A DNA stretch of 64,000 bases, taken from assembly GCF_022664435.1 (NCBI RefSeq), contig NZ_JAKREU010000002.1:310001-374000 (forward strand), in the 5' to 3' direction. Origin of the DNA: Sphingomonas panni (lineage in GTDB: Bacteria > Pseudomonadota > Alphaproteobacteria > Sphingomonadales > Sphingomonadaceae). Position 1 is the stretch's first letter. Every line of letters begins with the position of its first letter. Made by a program: the position numbers and the translations under genes. Positions 1 to 8,487 of this stretch are shown one piece after another. Below the pieces are notes generated by a model. It saw only the letters and a program-made list of their open reading frames with translations, was not told the DNA's origin and did no database searches.

Positions 1-275
1 ATGGCGTGGCCATCGGACAGTTCAGGGATCAGGCCGGGATGATCGCTCTGCCGGTGCAAGTCGATGACGAGGCGCGACACCGTGCCCAGGATTGCGGGGG
101 CATCGAGCCGGACGGACAATGCTCGGGTCAGCGGCCCTGCCCCGATATCGACCCCCACATGCAGCGCCAGCAGATGGGGCGGAATGGCAATGTCGTCCGG
201 CACCCGGGCGGACGCATGATCGCACAGCAGAAGCAGGCCAGTGTCGGTTCCGGGCAGGTGGTCGGCAGCAGACAT
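1..275 (-). CDS. N-formylglutamate amidohydrolase, C-terminally cut by window edge
   Basis: Only the first 91 codons are inside the window. The ATG lies directly after the TGA of the upstream crotonase gene with no spacer, so the two are probably co-transcribed. The translated start shows LLLLCDHAS, then VDIGAGPL and SRLVIDLHR, which match the N-terminal blocks of the N-formylglutamate amidohydrolase family; the early Asp-His is part of the metal and substrate site in that family. These enzymes release formate from N-formylglutamate in histidine breakdown, but many alphaproteobacterial members stand outside hut operons, as here. The family assignment is good; the exact substrate is inferred. 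Confidence 0.85.
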   Translation of the reverse strand, partial: MSAADHLPGTDTGLLLLCDHASARVPDDIAIPPHLLALHVGVDIGAGPLTRALSVRLDAPAILGTVSRLVIDLHRQSDHPGLIPELSDGHA

Positions 276-995
276 TCAGAACTCCGGCGGTCGACGGTCG
301 TGAAACGCGGCCAGGCCTTCGATCAGTTCGGGACCGCCAAAGGCGGCGTCGAACCGTTCCTCCCCACCCGGTACAGCGTCGATGGCGAGCTTCAGGGCGC
401 GCACGACGTCGGGGGCGTTGGCGGCGATGCGGTTGGCGATCGCCAGCGCATCGTCGCAACGGTGATGGGCGAGGCCGATGGCGTACGCTTCGTCGGCGTC
501 GATGGTGTCACCGGTAAACAGCAACCGCGCCGCTCGCCCCCGCCCGACCGCCGCGACCAGACGCGCGATGTCGGCGGGCGGGTACAATATGCCCAGCCGT
601 GCCGGCGGCACCGCGTAACGTGCTCCATCGCCGGCGACGATCAGGTCGCACGCCAGTGCCAGCGCGACCGCCGCACCGAAGCAGCCGCCATCGACCGCCG
701 CAATGACGGGCATCGGCAGGCGGGCCACGCCCTCGATCGCAGCGGAGAGGCTTTCCCGAAAGATCGCGCGACGAACGGGATCGCGCTGCAGGTCGGCGAA
801 TTCGGCGATGTCTGCCCCGGCGGAAAAGATACCCGGCTCACGCGAGGCGATCAGCACGACGCGCGCGTCGGACACCGCCAGATCCGCCGTCCACTTTGCC
901 AGCGCCTGCCAACCCGCGATCGGCAACGCATTGCGCGCCCTGCGCCGGGCCAGCCACAGCGTCACGACCGCCCCATCGCGGGTACAGTCGATCAT
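276..995 (-). CDS. crotonase-fold protein (enoyl-CoA hydratase/isomerase family)
   Basis: A 239-residue protein starting at MIDCTRDGAV. The crotonase fold is shown by FSAGADIAEF and GGCFGAAVALALACD, the two oxyanion-hole segments that bind the acyl-CoA thioester. In true enoyl-CoA hydratases a Glu follows the GGGC turn and a second Glu sits in a PEIxLG segment. Here the aligned positions read Val (in AVALALACD) and Pro (in VPPARLG), so ordinary hydratase chemistry is unlikely; an isomerase, lyase or thioesterase role remains open. A longer in-frame start exists upstream but adds residues that do not look like the family. It sits head to tail with the amidohydrolase gene. Confidence 0.8.
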   Translation of the reverse strand: MIDCTRDGAVVTLWLARRRARNALPIAGWQALAKWTADLAVSDARVVLIASREPGIFSAGADIAEFADLQRDPVRRAIFRESLSAAIEGVARLPMPVIAAVDGGCFGAAVALALACDLIVAGDGARYAVPPARLGILYPPADIARLVAAVGRGRAARLLFTGDTIDADEAYAIGLAHHRCDDALAIANRIAANAPDVVRALKLAIDAVPGGEERFDAAFGGPELIEGLAAFHDRRPPEF

Positions 996-1144
996 GGAGG
1001 AGAAGTGGGCGGCGTCCGAAGAGACCGCCCACGGACGACCCGCTCCTGGCGTTTGATCCGCTGAGGGGCTGTCGCAAGCTTCGCGCCAATGCGCTCCCCC
1101 TCCGTCAGCGGCCCGCGGCTGTTCTGTTTCGGGACGGTCGACTG

Positions 1145-1972
1145 TCACGCGAGTGCCGTTTCGAGACACCACCACTCGGGTCGCGCCGCGCGGATCGCTG
1201 TCGCAGCGGCGGCGCAATCCTCTGCACGATCGAACAGTGCGAAACACGTCGCCCCCGATCCGGACATGCGCGCCAGCCGGACCCCTGTTGCCTGCACCAG
1301 CAGCGCAAGGACCGCATCGATGGCAGGCGCAAGTGCCCGCGCCGGGGGTTCGAGGTCGTTGCGGCCGTTCATGGCGATGGCGAGCGCGTCACCGTCGGGA
1401 AGCGCGCCGCGATCGATCCGGTCCCACCCGGCAAAGACCGCGGCCGTCGACACACCGACGCCCGGATTGACCAGCAGCACCGGCAGCGGCGGCACGTCGA
1501 TCGGGCTCAGTCGCTCGCCCCGGCCGCGGCCGATCATCGTCCGCCCCGCCAGACAGGCGGGAACGTCGGAGCCGAGCGCGGCGGCGATCTTCATGAGCCT
1601 GGCATCGTCAAGCGCAACATCGGCAAGCCTGGCCATAGCGCGCAAGGTCGCGGCGGCATCGGCCGATCCGCCGCCGATGCCTGATGCGACCGGCAGATGC
1701 TTGTCGAGGACGATCGACAGCGGATCGCCGATACCGAATTCGGCGCGGAACGCATCGCGGGCACGGGTAACCAGATTGTCGCCCTCCCCGCCCAATCCGC
1801 CGGCGAAGGGGCCGATGATCGCGAAGCCGTCGCGTGTCCCCGCGGTCAGGCGCACCGTGTCGCCATCGCGGACGAACACGAATAGCGTTTCGAGTTCATG
1901 ATAGCCATCGTCGCGCCGGGCGCGGACGTGGAGGGCGAGGTTCAACTTGGCGGGCGCGGGTTCGACGATCAT
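1145..1972 (-). CDS. ispE: 4-diphosphocytidyl-2-C-methyl-D-erythritol kinase
   Basis: IspE phosphorylates the 2-hydroxyl of CDP-methylerythritol with ATP in the non-mevalonate isoprenoid pathway. The 275-residue product opens with EPAPAKLNLALHV, the conserved start of the family, carries the GHMP-kinase ATP loop PVASGIGGGSADAA at about residues 94-107 and ends with the GHMP motif MSGSGATCFALF. The start was placed at the ATG before IVEPAPAKLN because the 32 residues encoded further upstream overlap the TPR gene and are unlike the family. Only 5 bases separate it from the TPR gene, so it is probably translated from the same mRNA. Confidence 0.96.
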   Translation of the reverse strand: MIVEPAPAKLNLALHVRARRDDGYHELETLFVFVRDGDTVRLTAGTRDGFAIIGPFAGGLGGEGDNLVTRARDAFRAEFGIGDPLSIVLDKHLPVASGIGGGSADAAATLRAMARLADVALDDARLMKIAAALGSDVPACLAGRTMIGRGRGERLSPIDVPPLPVLLVNPGVGVSTAAVFAGWDRIDRGALPDGDALAIAMNGRNDLEPPARALAPAIDAVLALLVQATGVRLARMSGSGATCFALFDRAEDCAAAATAIRAARPEWWCLETALA

Positions 1973-1977
1973 CGCGG

Positions 1978-3546
1978 TCAGCGATGCGACGAAGCCGGCC
2001 CGTTCGCAAGCTTCGTCGCCAGTCGCGCCGCGTCCGGACCGGCAGCGGACACGGCAGCGGCGCTCCACGCATAGCGCGCCTCGACCCGCCGACCGGCGGC
2101 CCAGTAGAGGTCGCCGAGATGCTCGTTAATCTCGACATCGTCGGGCGCCTGCCGCACCGCGCCCTCGATCAGCGGTAGCGCGGCAGCGAGGTTACCGGCG
2201 CGAAACCGGGCCCAGCCGAGCGAATCGGCGATTGCCGGATCCTTCGGCGCAAGGGCGTGCGCCCGCTCCAGCATTCGCGTCGCGTCCGCGACATTCTCTC
2301 CGCGATCGACCTGCGCATAGCCGAGATAGTTGAGCGCCGCCGGCTCCTGCGGCGCAAGTTCCACTGCGCGACGCAGCATCGGCAGCGCCTCCGCCCAGTC
2401 GCCCGCGCGGTCGAGCGCGGCACCGCGTTGCAGGTAGAGCGTCCAGTCCGCCGCGCCGCCGGCCTGCGCCAGCGCACGTGCATAGATCGGCGCAGCCTCG
2501 GCCGGCCGGTTCGCTTCAAGCAGGAGATCGGCATAGCGGCGCAGGCTGGCGGTCGTGGCATCGCGGTTACCCGCCTCGTCGCGCGCCAGCGCGAGCGCGC
2601 CGGACAGGTCGCCTGCCCGTTGCAGGATGACGATGCCGAGCGCATCGGCATTGCTTGCGAACGGATCGCCGGCCGGGATCGACGCCAGCGTTGCCTGCGC
2701 CTCCGCCACCGCATCGTCGCGTGCGAGAGCATCGGCCAGCGCGATGCGAGCACGGGAATAATCGGGATCGAGCAGCAGGGCGCAGCGGCTGAGCATGATC
2801 GCCAGCGCTTCGGTCCCCTCCGCCGACAGGTCGCCGGCCATGCGCGCGAACAGGCGCGACACGCCGAACCGCGCATCGCCCTTGCTGCCACGCCCCAGCG
2901 TCCGGGCGGCGCGGACCATGACCGGATCGTCACCGGCCAGCAGCGCACGGGCGCTATCGCGTTCCCCCGCTCGGGCAAGGAGTTGCGCGGCATTGAGGCG
3001 GAAATCTCCGTCGCCACCGGTCGTGGACAGCAGCGCCCGCGTCGCAGCGACGCCCTCGGTTATCTTGCCGGTGGCGAGCAGGCGCAGCGCGGCATTCTCG
3101 GCGGCATAGCGGCGTGGAATCGCCCCGCCATCGGCCAAGCCGTCGGGCGCGGGCAGATCGACCCAGCCGGCCAGCAGCGGCGTCAGGAAACCGAGCGGTG
3201 ATCCCGCCAGCCGGTCGAGTGCGGCACGCTGTCCCGGCACGTCGCGGGCAAGGACCGCGTCGCTGAACATAAGCAGGTCGAGGTCGGGCGGCGCCACATC
3301 GGCGGCACGCAACACCGCCCCGGCGCGGCGGGCCAGCGGCAGGTCGCCTGCCGCCAGCGCCTGTCGCAGCGCCCGGACGGCGATGACCGGGTCCGAGGGC
3401 TGCGCGGCGAGCGCCAGCGCATAGCCCCGGGCGGCAATGGTAACCTGTCCTTCCGCATCGGCGGCACGGGCATGGACATAGGCGGTCAGTGGGGCGGCCG
3501 GCACGGTGGAGGCCGCCGACGCCGGTGCCGCCACCAGCGTCGCCAA
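1978..3546 (-). CDS. secreted TPR-repeat protein
   Basis: A 522-residue protein with a short hydrophobic Ala-rich N-terminus (TLVAAPASAA), read as a signal peptide, followed by tetratricopeptide-like helices; the clearest copies are in the last third (ALNYLGYAQVDRG, AIADSLGWARFRAG, EINEHLGDLYWAAG). No catalytic motif is seen, so it is probably a periplasmic scaffold. The start is a TTG 13 bases after the ETF-ubiquinone oxidoreductase stop. No in-frame ATG exists, and the frame is open upstream into the previous gene, so the signal peptide could be longer with an unusual start. It lies between that gene and ispE in one minus-strand operon. Confidence 0.85.
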   Translation of the reverse strand: MATLVAAPASAASTVPAAPLTAYVHARAADAEGQVTIAARGYALALAAQPSDPVIAVRALRQALAAGDLPLARRAGAVLRAADVAPPDLDLLMFSDAVLARDVPGQRAALDRLAGSPLGFLTPLLAGWVDLPAPDGLADGGAIPRRYAAENAALRLLATGKITEGVAATRALLSTTGGDGDFRLNAAQLLARAGERDSARALLAGDDPVMVRAARTLGRGSKGDARFGVSRLFARMAGDLSAEGTEALAIMLSRCALLLDPDYSRARIALADALARDDAVAEAQATLASIPAGDPFASNADALGIVILQRAGDLSGALALARDEAGNRDATTASLRRYADLLLEANRPAEAAPIYARALAQAGGAADWTLYLQRGAALDRAGDWAEALPMLRRAVELAPQEPAALNYLGYAQVDRGENVADATRMLERAHALAPKDPAIADSLGWARFRAGNLAAALPLIEGAVRQAPDDVEINEHLGDLYWAAGRRVEARYAWSAAAVSAAGPDAARLATKLANGPASSHR

Positions 3547-3559
3547 GACTAATCCCAGG

Positions 3560-5221
3560 CTACATGTTCGGATAATTCGGTCCTCCGCCGCCTTCCGGCA
3601 CGACCCAGTTGATGTTCTGGGTCGGGTCCTTGATGTCGCATGTCTTGCAGTGGACGCAGTTCTGCGCGTTGATCACAAATTTCGGATTGTCGGTTTCTGC
3701 CCCCACAATCTCATATACGCCCGCCGGACAGTATCGTTGCGCGGGTTCGTCATAGAGCGGCAGGTCGTAGGTGACCGGCACGTCGGGATCCTTCAGCGTC
3801 AGGTGGACCGGCTGGTCCTCCTCGTGGTTGGTGTTCGACAGGAACACCGACGACAGCCGGTCGAAGCTCAACACGCCATCGGGCTTTGGATAGGCGATCG
3901 GCTTCACCTGATCCTTGCGCCACAGGCTTTCGTGATCGGGATGGTGGGCCATGGTGAAGGGCATACGGATGCCCCAATGTTCCGCCCACATCGTCGCATT
4001 GGCGATGCCCGATCCGACGAAATCGCCATATTTCTTGACCAGCGGCACGACGTTGCGGACCGTGCGCAGTTCTTCGTAGACCCAGCTCGCCTCGTACGCG
4101 GCGGTGTAGGCCGTCAGTTCATCGCCCGAGCGGCCATCGCGCACTGCGGCGAAGGCGGCTTCGGCGGCCATCATGCCCGACTTCATCGCGGTATGGATGC
4201 CCTTGATCCGCGGCACATTGAGGAAGCCCGCCGAACAGCCGACCAGCACCCCGCCGGGGAAGGTCAGCTTCGGCACCGACTGCCACCCGCCATCGTTGAT
4301 TGCGCGCGCGCCATAGGAGACGCGCTTGCCCCCCTTCAGGATCGCGGCGATCGCCGGATGGGTCTTCCAGCGCTGCATTTCCTGGAACGGGGAGAGATAG
4401 GGGTTGGAATAGTTGAGCCAGGTGACGAAGCCCAGCGCCACCTGCCCGTTCGCCTGATGGTACAGGAACCCGCCGCCATTCGAACCGCGCGTCTCGCTGA
4501 GCGGCCAGCCTTGCGTGTGGATCACGCGGCCGGGCACATGGTTTTCGGCCGGAATGTCCCACAATTCCTTGATGCCGAGGCCATAGACCTGCGGCTGGCT
4601 GTCGCGTGCTAGGTCGAAGGTGCGGATAATCTGCTTCGACAGATGTCCGCGCACGCCCTCTGCGAAGAAGGTATATTTCGCGTGGAGTTCGAGGCCCGGC
4701 TGCCAGTCGGGCTTGCGCGTGCCGTCGCGGGCGATGCCCATGTCGCCGGTCGCGACGCCCTTCACCGACCCGTCGTCATGGTAGAGAATTTCGGCGGCAG
4801 CAAAGCCGGGGAAGATTTCGACGCCCAGCCCCTCGGCCTGCTCGGCCAGCCAGCGGCACATATTGCCGAGCGACCCGGTATAGGTGCCCTTGTTCTGCAT
4901 GAACGGCGGCAGGATGCGGTGCGACACCTCGCTGCTGCCGGTTTCCGACAACAGCCAGTGATGGTTTTCCGTCACCGGCACTTCGGCCATCGGGCAGCCC
5001 ATGGTGCGCCATTCGGGTAGCAGTTCGTCCATCGCGCGCGGATCGAACACCGCGCCGGACAGGATATGGGCGCCGACCTCCGACCCCTTTTCCAGCACGC
5101 AGACGCCCAGCTCCTCGCCCGCATCCGCCGCCATCTGCTTCAGCCGGATCGCGGCGCACAGGCCGGCAGGCCCCGCGCCGACGATCACGACGTCATAGGG
5201 CATCGATTCCCGTTCGCTCAT
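3560..5221 (-). CDS. electron transfer flavoprotein-ubiquinone oxidoreductase
   Basis: This 553-residue inner-membrane-associated flavoenzyme passes electrons from reduced ETF to ubiquinone, linking fatty-acid and amino-acid oxidation to respiration. The FAD dinucleotide loop VVIVGAGPAGLCAA is near residue 12. The C-terminal ferredoxin-like domain has four cysteines for a 4Fe-4S cluster, one in RYCPAGVY (about 498) and three in NCVHCKTCDIKDP (522, 525, 528). The end PEGGGGPNYPNM is characteristic. The ATG before SERESMPYDV is chosen; a longer frame upstream lacks family similarity. It leads the operon continuing into the TPR gene and ispE. Confidence 0.97.
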   Translation of the reverse strand: MSERESMPYDVVIVGAGPAGLCAAIRLKQMAADAGEELGVCVLEKGSEVGAHILSGAVFDPRAMDELLPEWRTMGCPMAEVPVTENHHWLLSETGSSEVSHRILPPFMQNKGTYTGSLGNMCRWLAEQAEGLGVEIFPGFAAAEILYHDDGSVKGVATGDMGIARDGTRKPDWQPGLELHAKYTFFAEGVRGHLSKQIIRTFDLARDSQPQVYGLGIKELWDIPAENHVPGRVIHTQGWPLSETRGSNGGGFLYHQANGQVALGFVTWLNYSNPYLSPFQEMQRWKTHPAIAAILKGGKRVSYGARAINDGGWQSVPKLTFPGGVLVGCSAGFLNVPRIKGIHTAMKSGMMAAEAAFAAVRDGRSGDELTAYTAAYEASWVYEELRTVRNVVPLVKKYGDFVGSGIANATMWAEHWGIRMPFTMAHHPDHESLWRKDQVKPIAYPKPDGVLSFDRLSSVFLSNTNHEEDQPVHLTLKDPDVPVTYDLPLYDEPAQRYCPAGVYEIVGAETDNPKFVINAQNCVHCKTCDIKDPTQNINWVVPEGGGGPNYPNM

Positions 5222-5338
5222 TGCATCATCCTCTTGGGGCCATTCGCCCCCCATGTCGTCGCGTGAGGGCAACGCCCTGTCCTTGCCAACGATTTGGGCA
5301 GATTGACGGGGAGGTCAACCCAGTGCCTTAAGGGCGGC

Positions 5339-6055
5339 ATGGGGGCGGACCAACATATTTCGTGGCACGAAGCGGCAGCCAGCGCACTGGAATGGTGGAG
5401 CGACGCAGGGGTCGACACGCTGGTCGAGGACGAACTGCGCGACTGGTTCGCGGTCCCCGCCGCCCCGGTCCGGCCGCTTGCCGTAACGTCTGCGCCCGCC
5501 GCCGACCTGCCGCCCGACACGCTCGATGCGTTCCTGACATGGCGGATGGGCGATGCGGTGCCGGAGGCATCGTGGAATGCCGGACGGGTGCCGGTCGTCG
5601 CACAAAAAAATCCGTCGCTGATGATCCTGACCGACCTGCCCGAGCCGGATGATTCGGCCGAGGCAGGGTGGATGACCGGCCCGGTCGGCGTGCTGCTCGA
5701 CCGGATGCTGGCGGCGATCGGCGAGGTTCGCGATACCGTCGTGGTCGCCGGCATCGCCCATGCCCGGCCGCTGACCGGCAGGATGCCCGCCGATGCGCAG
5801 GGCGCACTGGAGGAACTGGCCCGCCGCCTCGTCACCCTGGTCGCGCCGCGGAAACTGCTGCTGTTCGGCGCGGAACCGTGCCGCGCGCTACTCGGCCCCG
5901 ACGGGTCGCGTGGTGGTTTACGCACCCTTAACCATGACGGCATAGCCTGTCCCACGATCGCCACGTTCCACCCGCGCTTCCTGTTGGAGCGGCCCCTGGC
6001 CAAGGCGGAAACATGGCGGCACCTGCAGTTGCTTATCAGGGAACCGACCGCGTGA
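5339..6055 (+). CDS. uracil-DNA-glycosylase-like protein, degenerate active site
   Basis: A 238-residue protein whose middle and C-terminus resemble family 4/5 uracil-DNA glycosylases: GPVGVLLDRMLAAIG (residues 114-128) matches the segment after the water-activating loop, and TFHPRFLLERP (209-219) matches the HPxxLL loop that inserts into DNA. The GExPG loop expected near residue 98 reads TDLPEP, and only two cysteines remain (181, 204), too few for the four-cysteine iron-sulfur cluster of family 4. DNA binding is plausible; uracil excision is doubtful. It is divergent from the ETF-QO gene, and its TGA overlaps the GTG of the transglycosylase, so the two are coupled. Confidence 0.75.
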   Translation: MGADQHISWHEAAASALEWWSDAGVDTLVEDELRDWFAVPAAPVRPLAVTSAPAADLPPDTLDAFLTWRMGDAVPEASWNAGRVPVVAQKNPSLMILTDLPEPDDSAEAGWMTGPVGVLLDRMLAAIGEVRDTVVVAGIAHARPLTGRMPADAQGALEELARRLVTLVAPRKLLLFGAEPCRALLGPDGSRGGLRTLNHDGIACPTIATFHPRFLLERPLAKAETWRHLQLLIREPTA

Positions 6056-7827
6056 AGCTCAACCCACTCGTGTTCGCGGCGCTGCTCTTGCCCGCACTTC
6101 CCACCGCTGCCCAGGCCGATGATTCGCCGACGCGTGGCGCGGCCATTTCCGTCGCCGAGGCGCGCATCCCCCCGCAATTGTCGCCCGAGGATCGCGACGC
6201 CTATACGCAAGTCTTCGCCGCTATCCGTGGCGGGCGCTGGGCCGATGCGCAACTGCGGCTGGACGCGATGAAGCCCGGCCCGCTCCACGCCATTGCCCGC
6301 GCCGAACTCTATACCGCAAAGGGGTCGCCCAAGGTCGAACTGCCGCAATTGCTGGCGCTGCTGAACGAAGCCCCCGACCTGCCCCATGCCCCCGATCTCG
6401 CCCGCCTCGCAAAGCTGCGCGGGGCGAGTGCGCTCCCCGAACTGCCGACGCCGCAGCGGCTGGTGTGGTTCGATGCCGCGCCGGTCCGCGTCCGCGCCAA
6501 GGCGGCGCGCAGCGATGCCGCCGCCGCGCAACTGCTCGACGCGATGAAGCCCTATGTGAAGGCCGATGACGGTGCCGCCGCCGAGGCGCTGATTGCGACG
6601 CGCGCCGCCGAGCTGACTCCGGAAGCGCTGACCGAGATGCGCGGGCGGGTCGCATGGATCTATTTCGTGGCCGGCGACGACGCCAATGCCCGCCGCCTCG
6701 CCGCCGTGGCGCAGCAGGGCGAAGGCGAATGGACCGCGCAGGCGGACTGGACGCAGGGGCTGGCGGCATGGCGGCAACAGGATTGCGCCGCAGCGCAGGC
6801 CGCCTTCGCCAGCGTCGCGCAGCGCGCGGGTGACACCGAACTCCGCTCGGCCGGCCTCTATTGGGCGACGCGCGCCGACATCGCCTGTGGCCGCCCTGAC
6901 CTGGTGCAGGCCCGCCTGCAGACCGCCGCGCAATATGGCGAAACCTATTACGGCCTGCTTGCTCGACAGGCGCTGGGCCTGATCGACGGGGCCGACGCCG
7001 CCGCCCGTGCTCCGGCAACCGAAGACTGGCGCGCGCTGGAGCGGCGGTCGAATGTGAAGGTCGCCGCTGCCCTCACCGAAATCGGCGAAGGCGCGCTGGC
7101 CGACAAGCTGCTGCGCCATCAGGCGCGGATCGGCGGCGCGGGCGACTATGCCGCGCTGACCCGGCTGTGTGGTTCGCTGAACCTGCCCGCGACCCAGCTA
7201 TGGCTGTCGCACAATGGACCGCAAGGTGCGCGTCCGCTCGTGGAGGCACGCTACCCCGCGCCGGACTGGACGCCGGAGGGCGGCTGGCGCGTCGACAAGG
7301 CGCTGGTTTTCGCGCACACGTTGCAGGAATCGCGCTTCGATGCCGGCGTCGTCAGCCCGGCGGGCGCGACCGGTTTGATGCAGATCCGGCCCGGCGCGCT
7401 GACCGATTATGCGCGAGCCCACGGGCTGAACCTCGAAAAGTCCGCCTTGTCCAACCCCAAGGTCAACATGGCGGTCGGGCAAAGCTATCTGGAGCAGTTG
7501 CGCGACCGGCCGTTCACCGGCGGCCTGCTGCCCAAGGTCATCGCCGCGTACAATGCCGGGCCGACCCCGGTTGAGGCGTGGAACGTGCAGCTGAAGGATG
7601 GCGGCGATCCGCTGCTCTACATCGAATCGATCCCGTACTGGGAAACGCGCGGCTATGTCATGACCGTGCTGCGCAACTACTGGATGTATGAAAAGCAGGC
7701 CGGCAAGCCGTCGGCCAGCCGCGCCGCGCTGGCGCAGGGCATGTGGCCGAAATTTCCCGGCTTGCCCGGTGCCGCTGCCGTCCGCGTGAAGACGGACCGC
7801 CAGACGCGGGTGGCCGATGCCAATTGA
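6052..7827 (+). CDS. soluble lytic murein transglycosylase
   Basis: A periplasmic enzyme that cleaves the MurNAc-GlcNAc bond of peptidoglycan, leaving 1,6-anhydro ends. The GTG start overlaps the previous stop (GTGA) and gives a signal peptide ([17 protein letters not shown]). An alpha-helical superhelix of about 380 residues precedes the SLT domain, where HTLQESRFD holds the catalytic Glu (about residue 426), followed by [10 protein letters not shown] and AYNAGP. Length (591 residues) and order match Slt70-type enzymes. Its 3' end overlaps moaB by 11 bases. Confidence 0.93.
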   Translation: MKLNPLVFAALLLPALPTAAQADDSPTRGAAISVAEARIPPQLSPEDRDAYTQVFAAIRGGRWADAQLRLDAMKPGPLHAIARAELYTAKGSPKVELPQLLALLNEAPDLPHAPDLARLAKLRGASALPELPTPQRLVWFDAAPVRVRAKAARSDAAAAQLLDAMKPYVKADDGAAAEALIATRAAELTPEALTEMRGRVAWIYFVAGDDANARRLAAVAQQGEGEWTAQADWTQGLAAWRQQDCAAAQAAFASVAQRAGDTELRSAGLYWATRADIACGRPDLVQARLQTAAQYGETYYGLLARQALGLIDGADAAARAPATEDWRALERRSNVKVAAALTEIGEGALADKLLRHQARIGGAGDYAALTRLCGSLNLPATQLWLSHNGPQGARPLVEARYPAPDWTPEGGWRVDKALVFAHTLQESRFDAGVVSPAGATGLMQIRPGALTDYARAHGLNLEKSALSNPKVNMAVGQSYLEQLRDRPFTGGLLPKVIAAYNAGPTPVEAWNVQLKDGGDPLLYIESIPYWETRGYVMTVLRNYWMYEKQAGKPSASRAALAQGMWPKFPGLPGAAAVRVKTDRQTRVADAN

Positions 7828-8344
7828 CGAAAGCCGGGCATTCGTCCCGGTGCGGATCGCGGTACTGACCGTATCGGACACGCGCGGGCTGGCGGAGGAT
7901 CGCTCCGGGGACACGCTGGTCGCCCGGATCGAGGGTGCCGGCCACATCGTCGCCGACCGGGCGATCATACGCGACGATATCGACACGATCGTCGCCCGAC
8001 TGCATGGCTGGATCGACGACGATACGATCGATTGCGTCATCACGACGGGCGGCACCGGCGTTACCGGCCGCGACGTGACCCCCGAAGCGGTCGAGCGGGT
8101 CGCGACCAAGCTGATCCCGGGCTTCGGCGAACTGTTCCGCTGGCAGAGCTATGCCAAGATCGGCACCTCCACCATCCAGTCGCGCGCCACCGCCTGTGTT
8201 ACGCGCGGCACCTATATCTTTGCGCTGCCCGGATCGACCGGCGCGGTGAAGGACGGGTGGGACGGTATCCTCAGGGAACAGCTCGATATCCGCCATCGCC
8301 CCTGCAACTTCGTCGAACTGATGCCGCGTCTGCTGGAGCGGTAG
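7817..8344 (+). CDS. moaB: molybdenum cofactor biosynthesis protein MoaB
   Basis: A 175-residue MoaB/Mog-type protein that adenylylates molybdopterin or binds the pterin during Moco synthesis. The family signature [17 protein letters not shown] is present, as are LTVSDTR near the start and ALPGSTGAV near the end. The ATG is inside the 3' end of the transglycosylase gene, which points to co-translation although the functions are unrelated. No other Moco genes are in the window. MoaB is the better name than Mog on length, but the two are hard to separate by sequence alone. Confidence 0.93.
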   Translation: MPIDESRAFVPVRIAVLTVSDTRGLAEDRSGDTLVARIEGAGHIVADRAIIRDDIDTIVARLHGWIDDDTIDCVITTGGTGVTGRDVTPEAVERVATKLIPGFGELFRWQSYAKIGTSTIQSRATACVTRGTYIFALPGSTGAVKDGWDGILREQLDIRHRPCNFVELMPRLLER

Positions 8345-8402
8345 CGGCAGGGCGAGGCGCGGGACGGGCGCGGCCGTCGCCCACGCATTTCTGCACGGAC
8401 AA

Positions 8403-8439
8403 AAAAAGGCGGCGGCCCGACCGGGGCCACCGCCTTTTT
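8403..8439. terminator. bidirectional intrinsic terminator
   Basis: A GC-rich stem (AAAAAGGCGG-C-GGCCC against GGGCC-A-CCGCCTTTTT) with a five-base loop, flanked by A-tract and T-tract, sits between the convergent moaB and autotransporter genes and can serve both strands. Confidence 0.88.
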
Positions 8440-8487
8440 CGTTCCACCGGATCGGCCGGCGCGCCTGAACGCGCCGGCCGGGTCGGA

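Noticed and set aside
5222..7119. A 633-codon minus-strand frame across the UDG-like and transglycosylase genes
   Set aside because: It runs antisense to two overlapping genes with clear motifs and has no family features.
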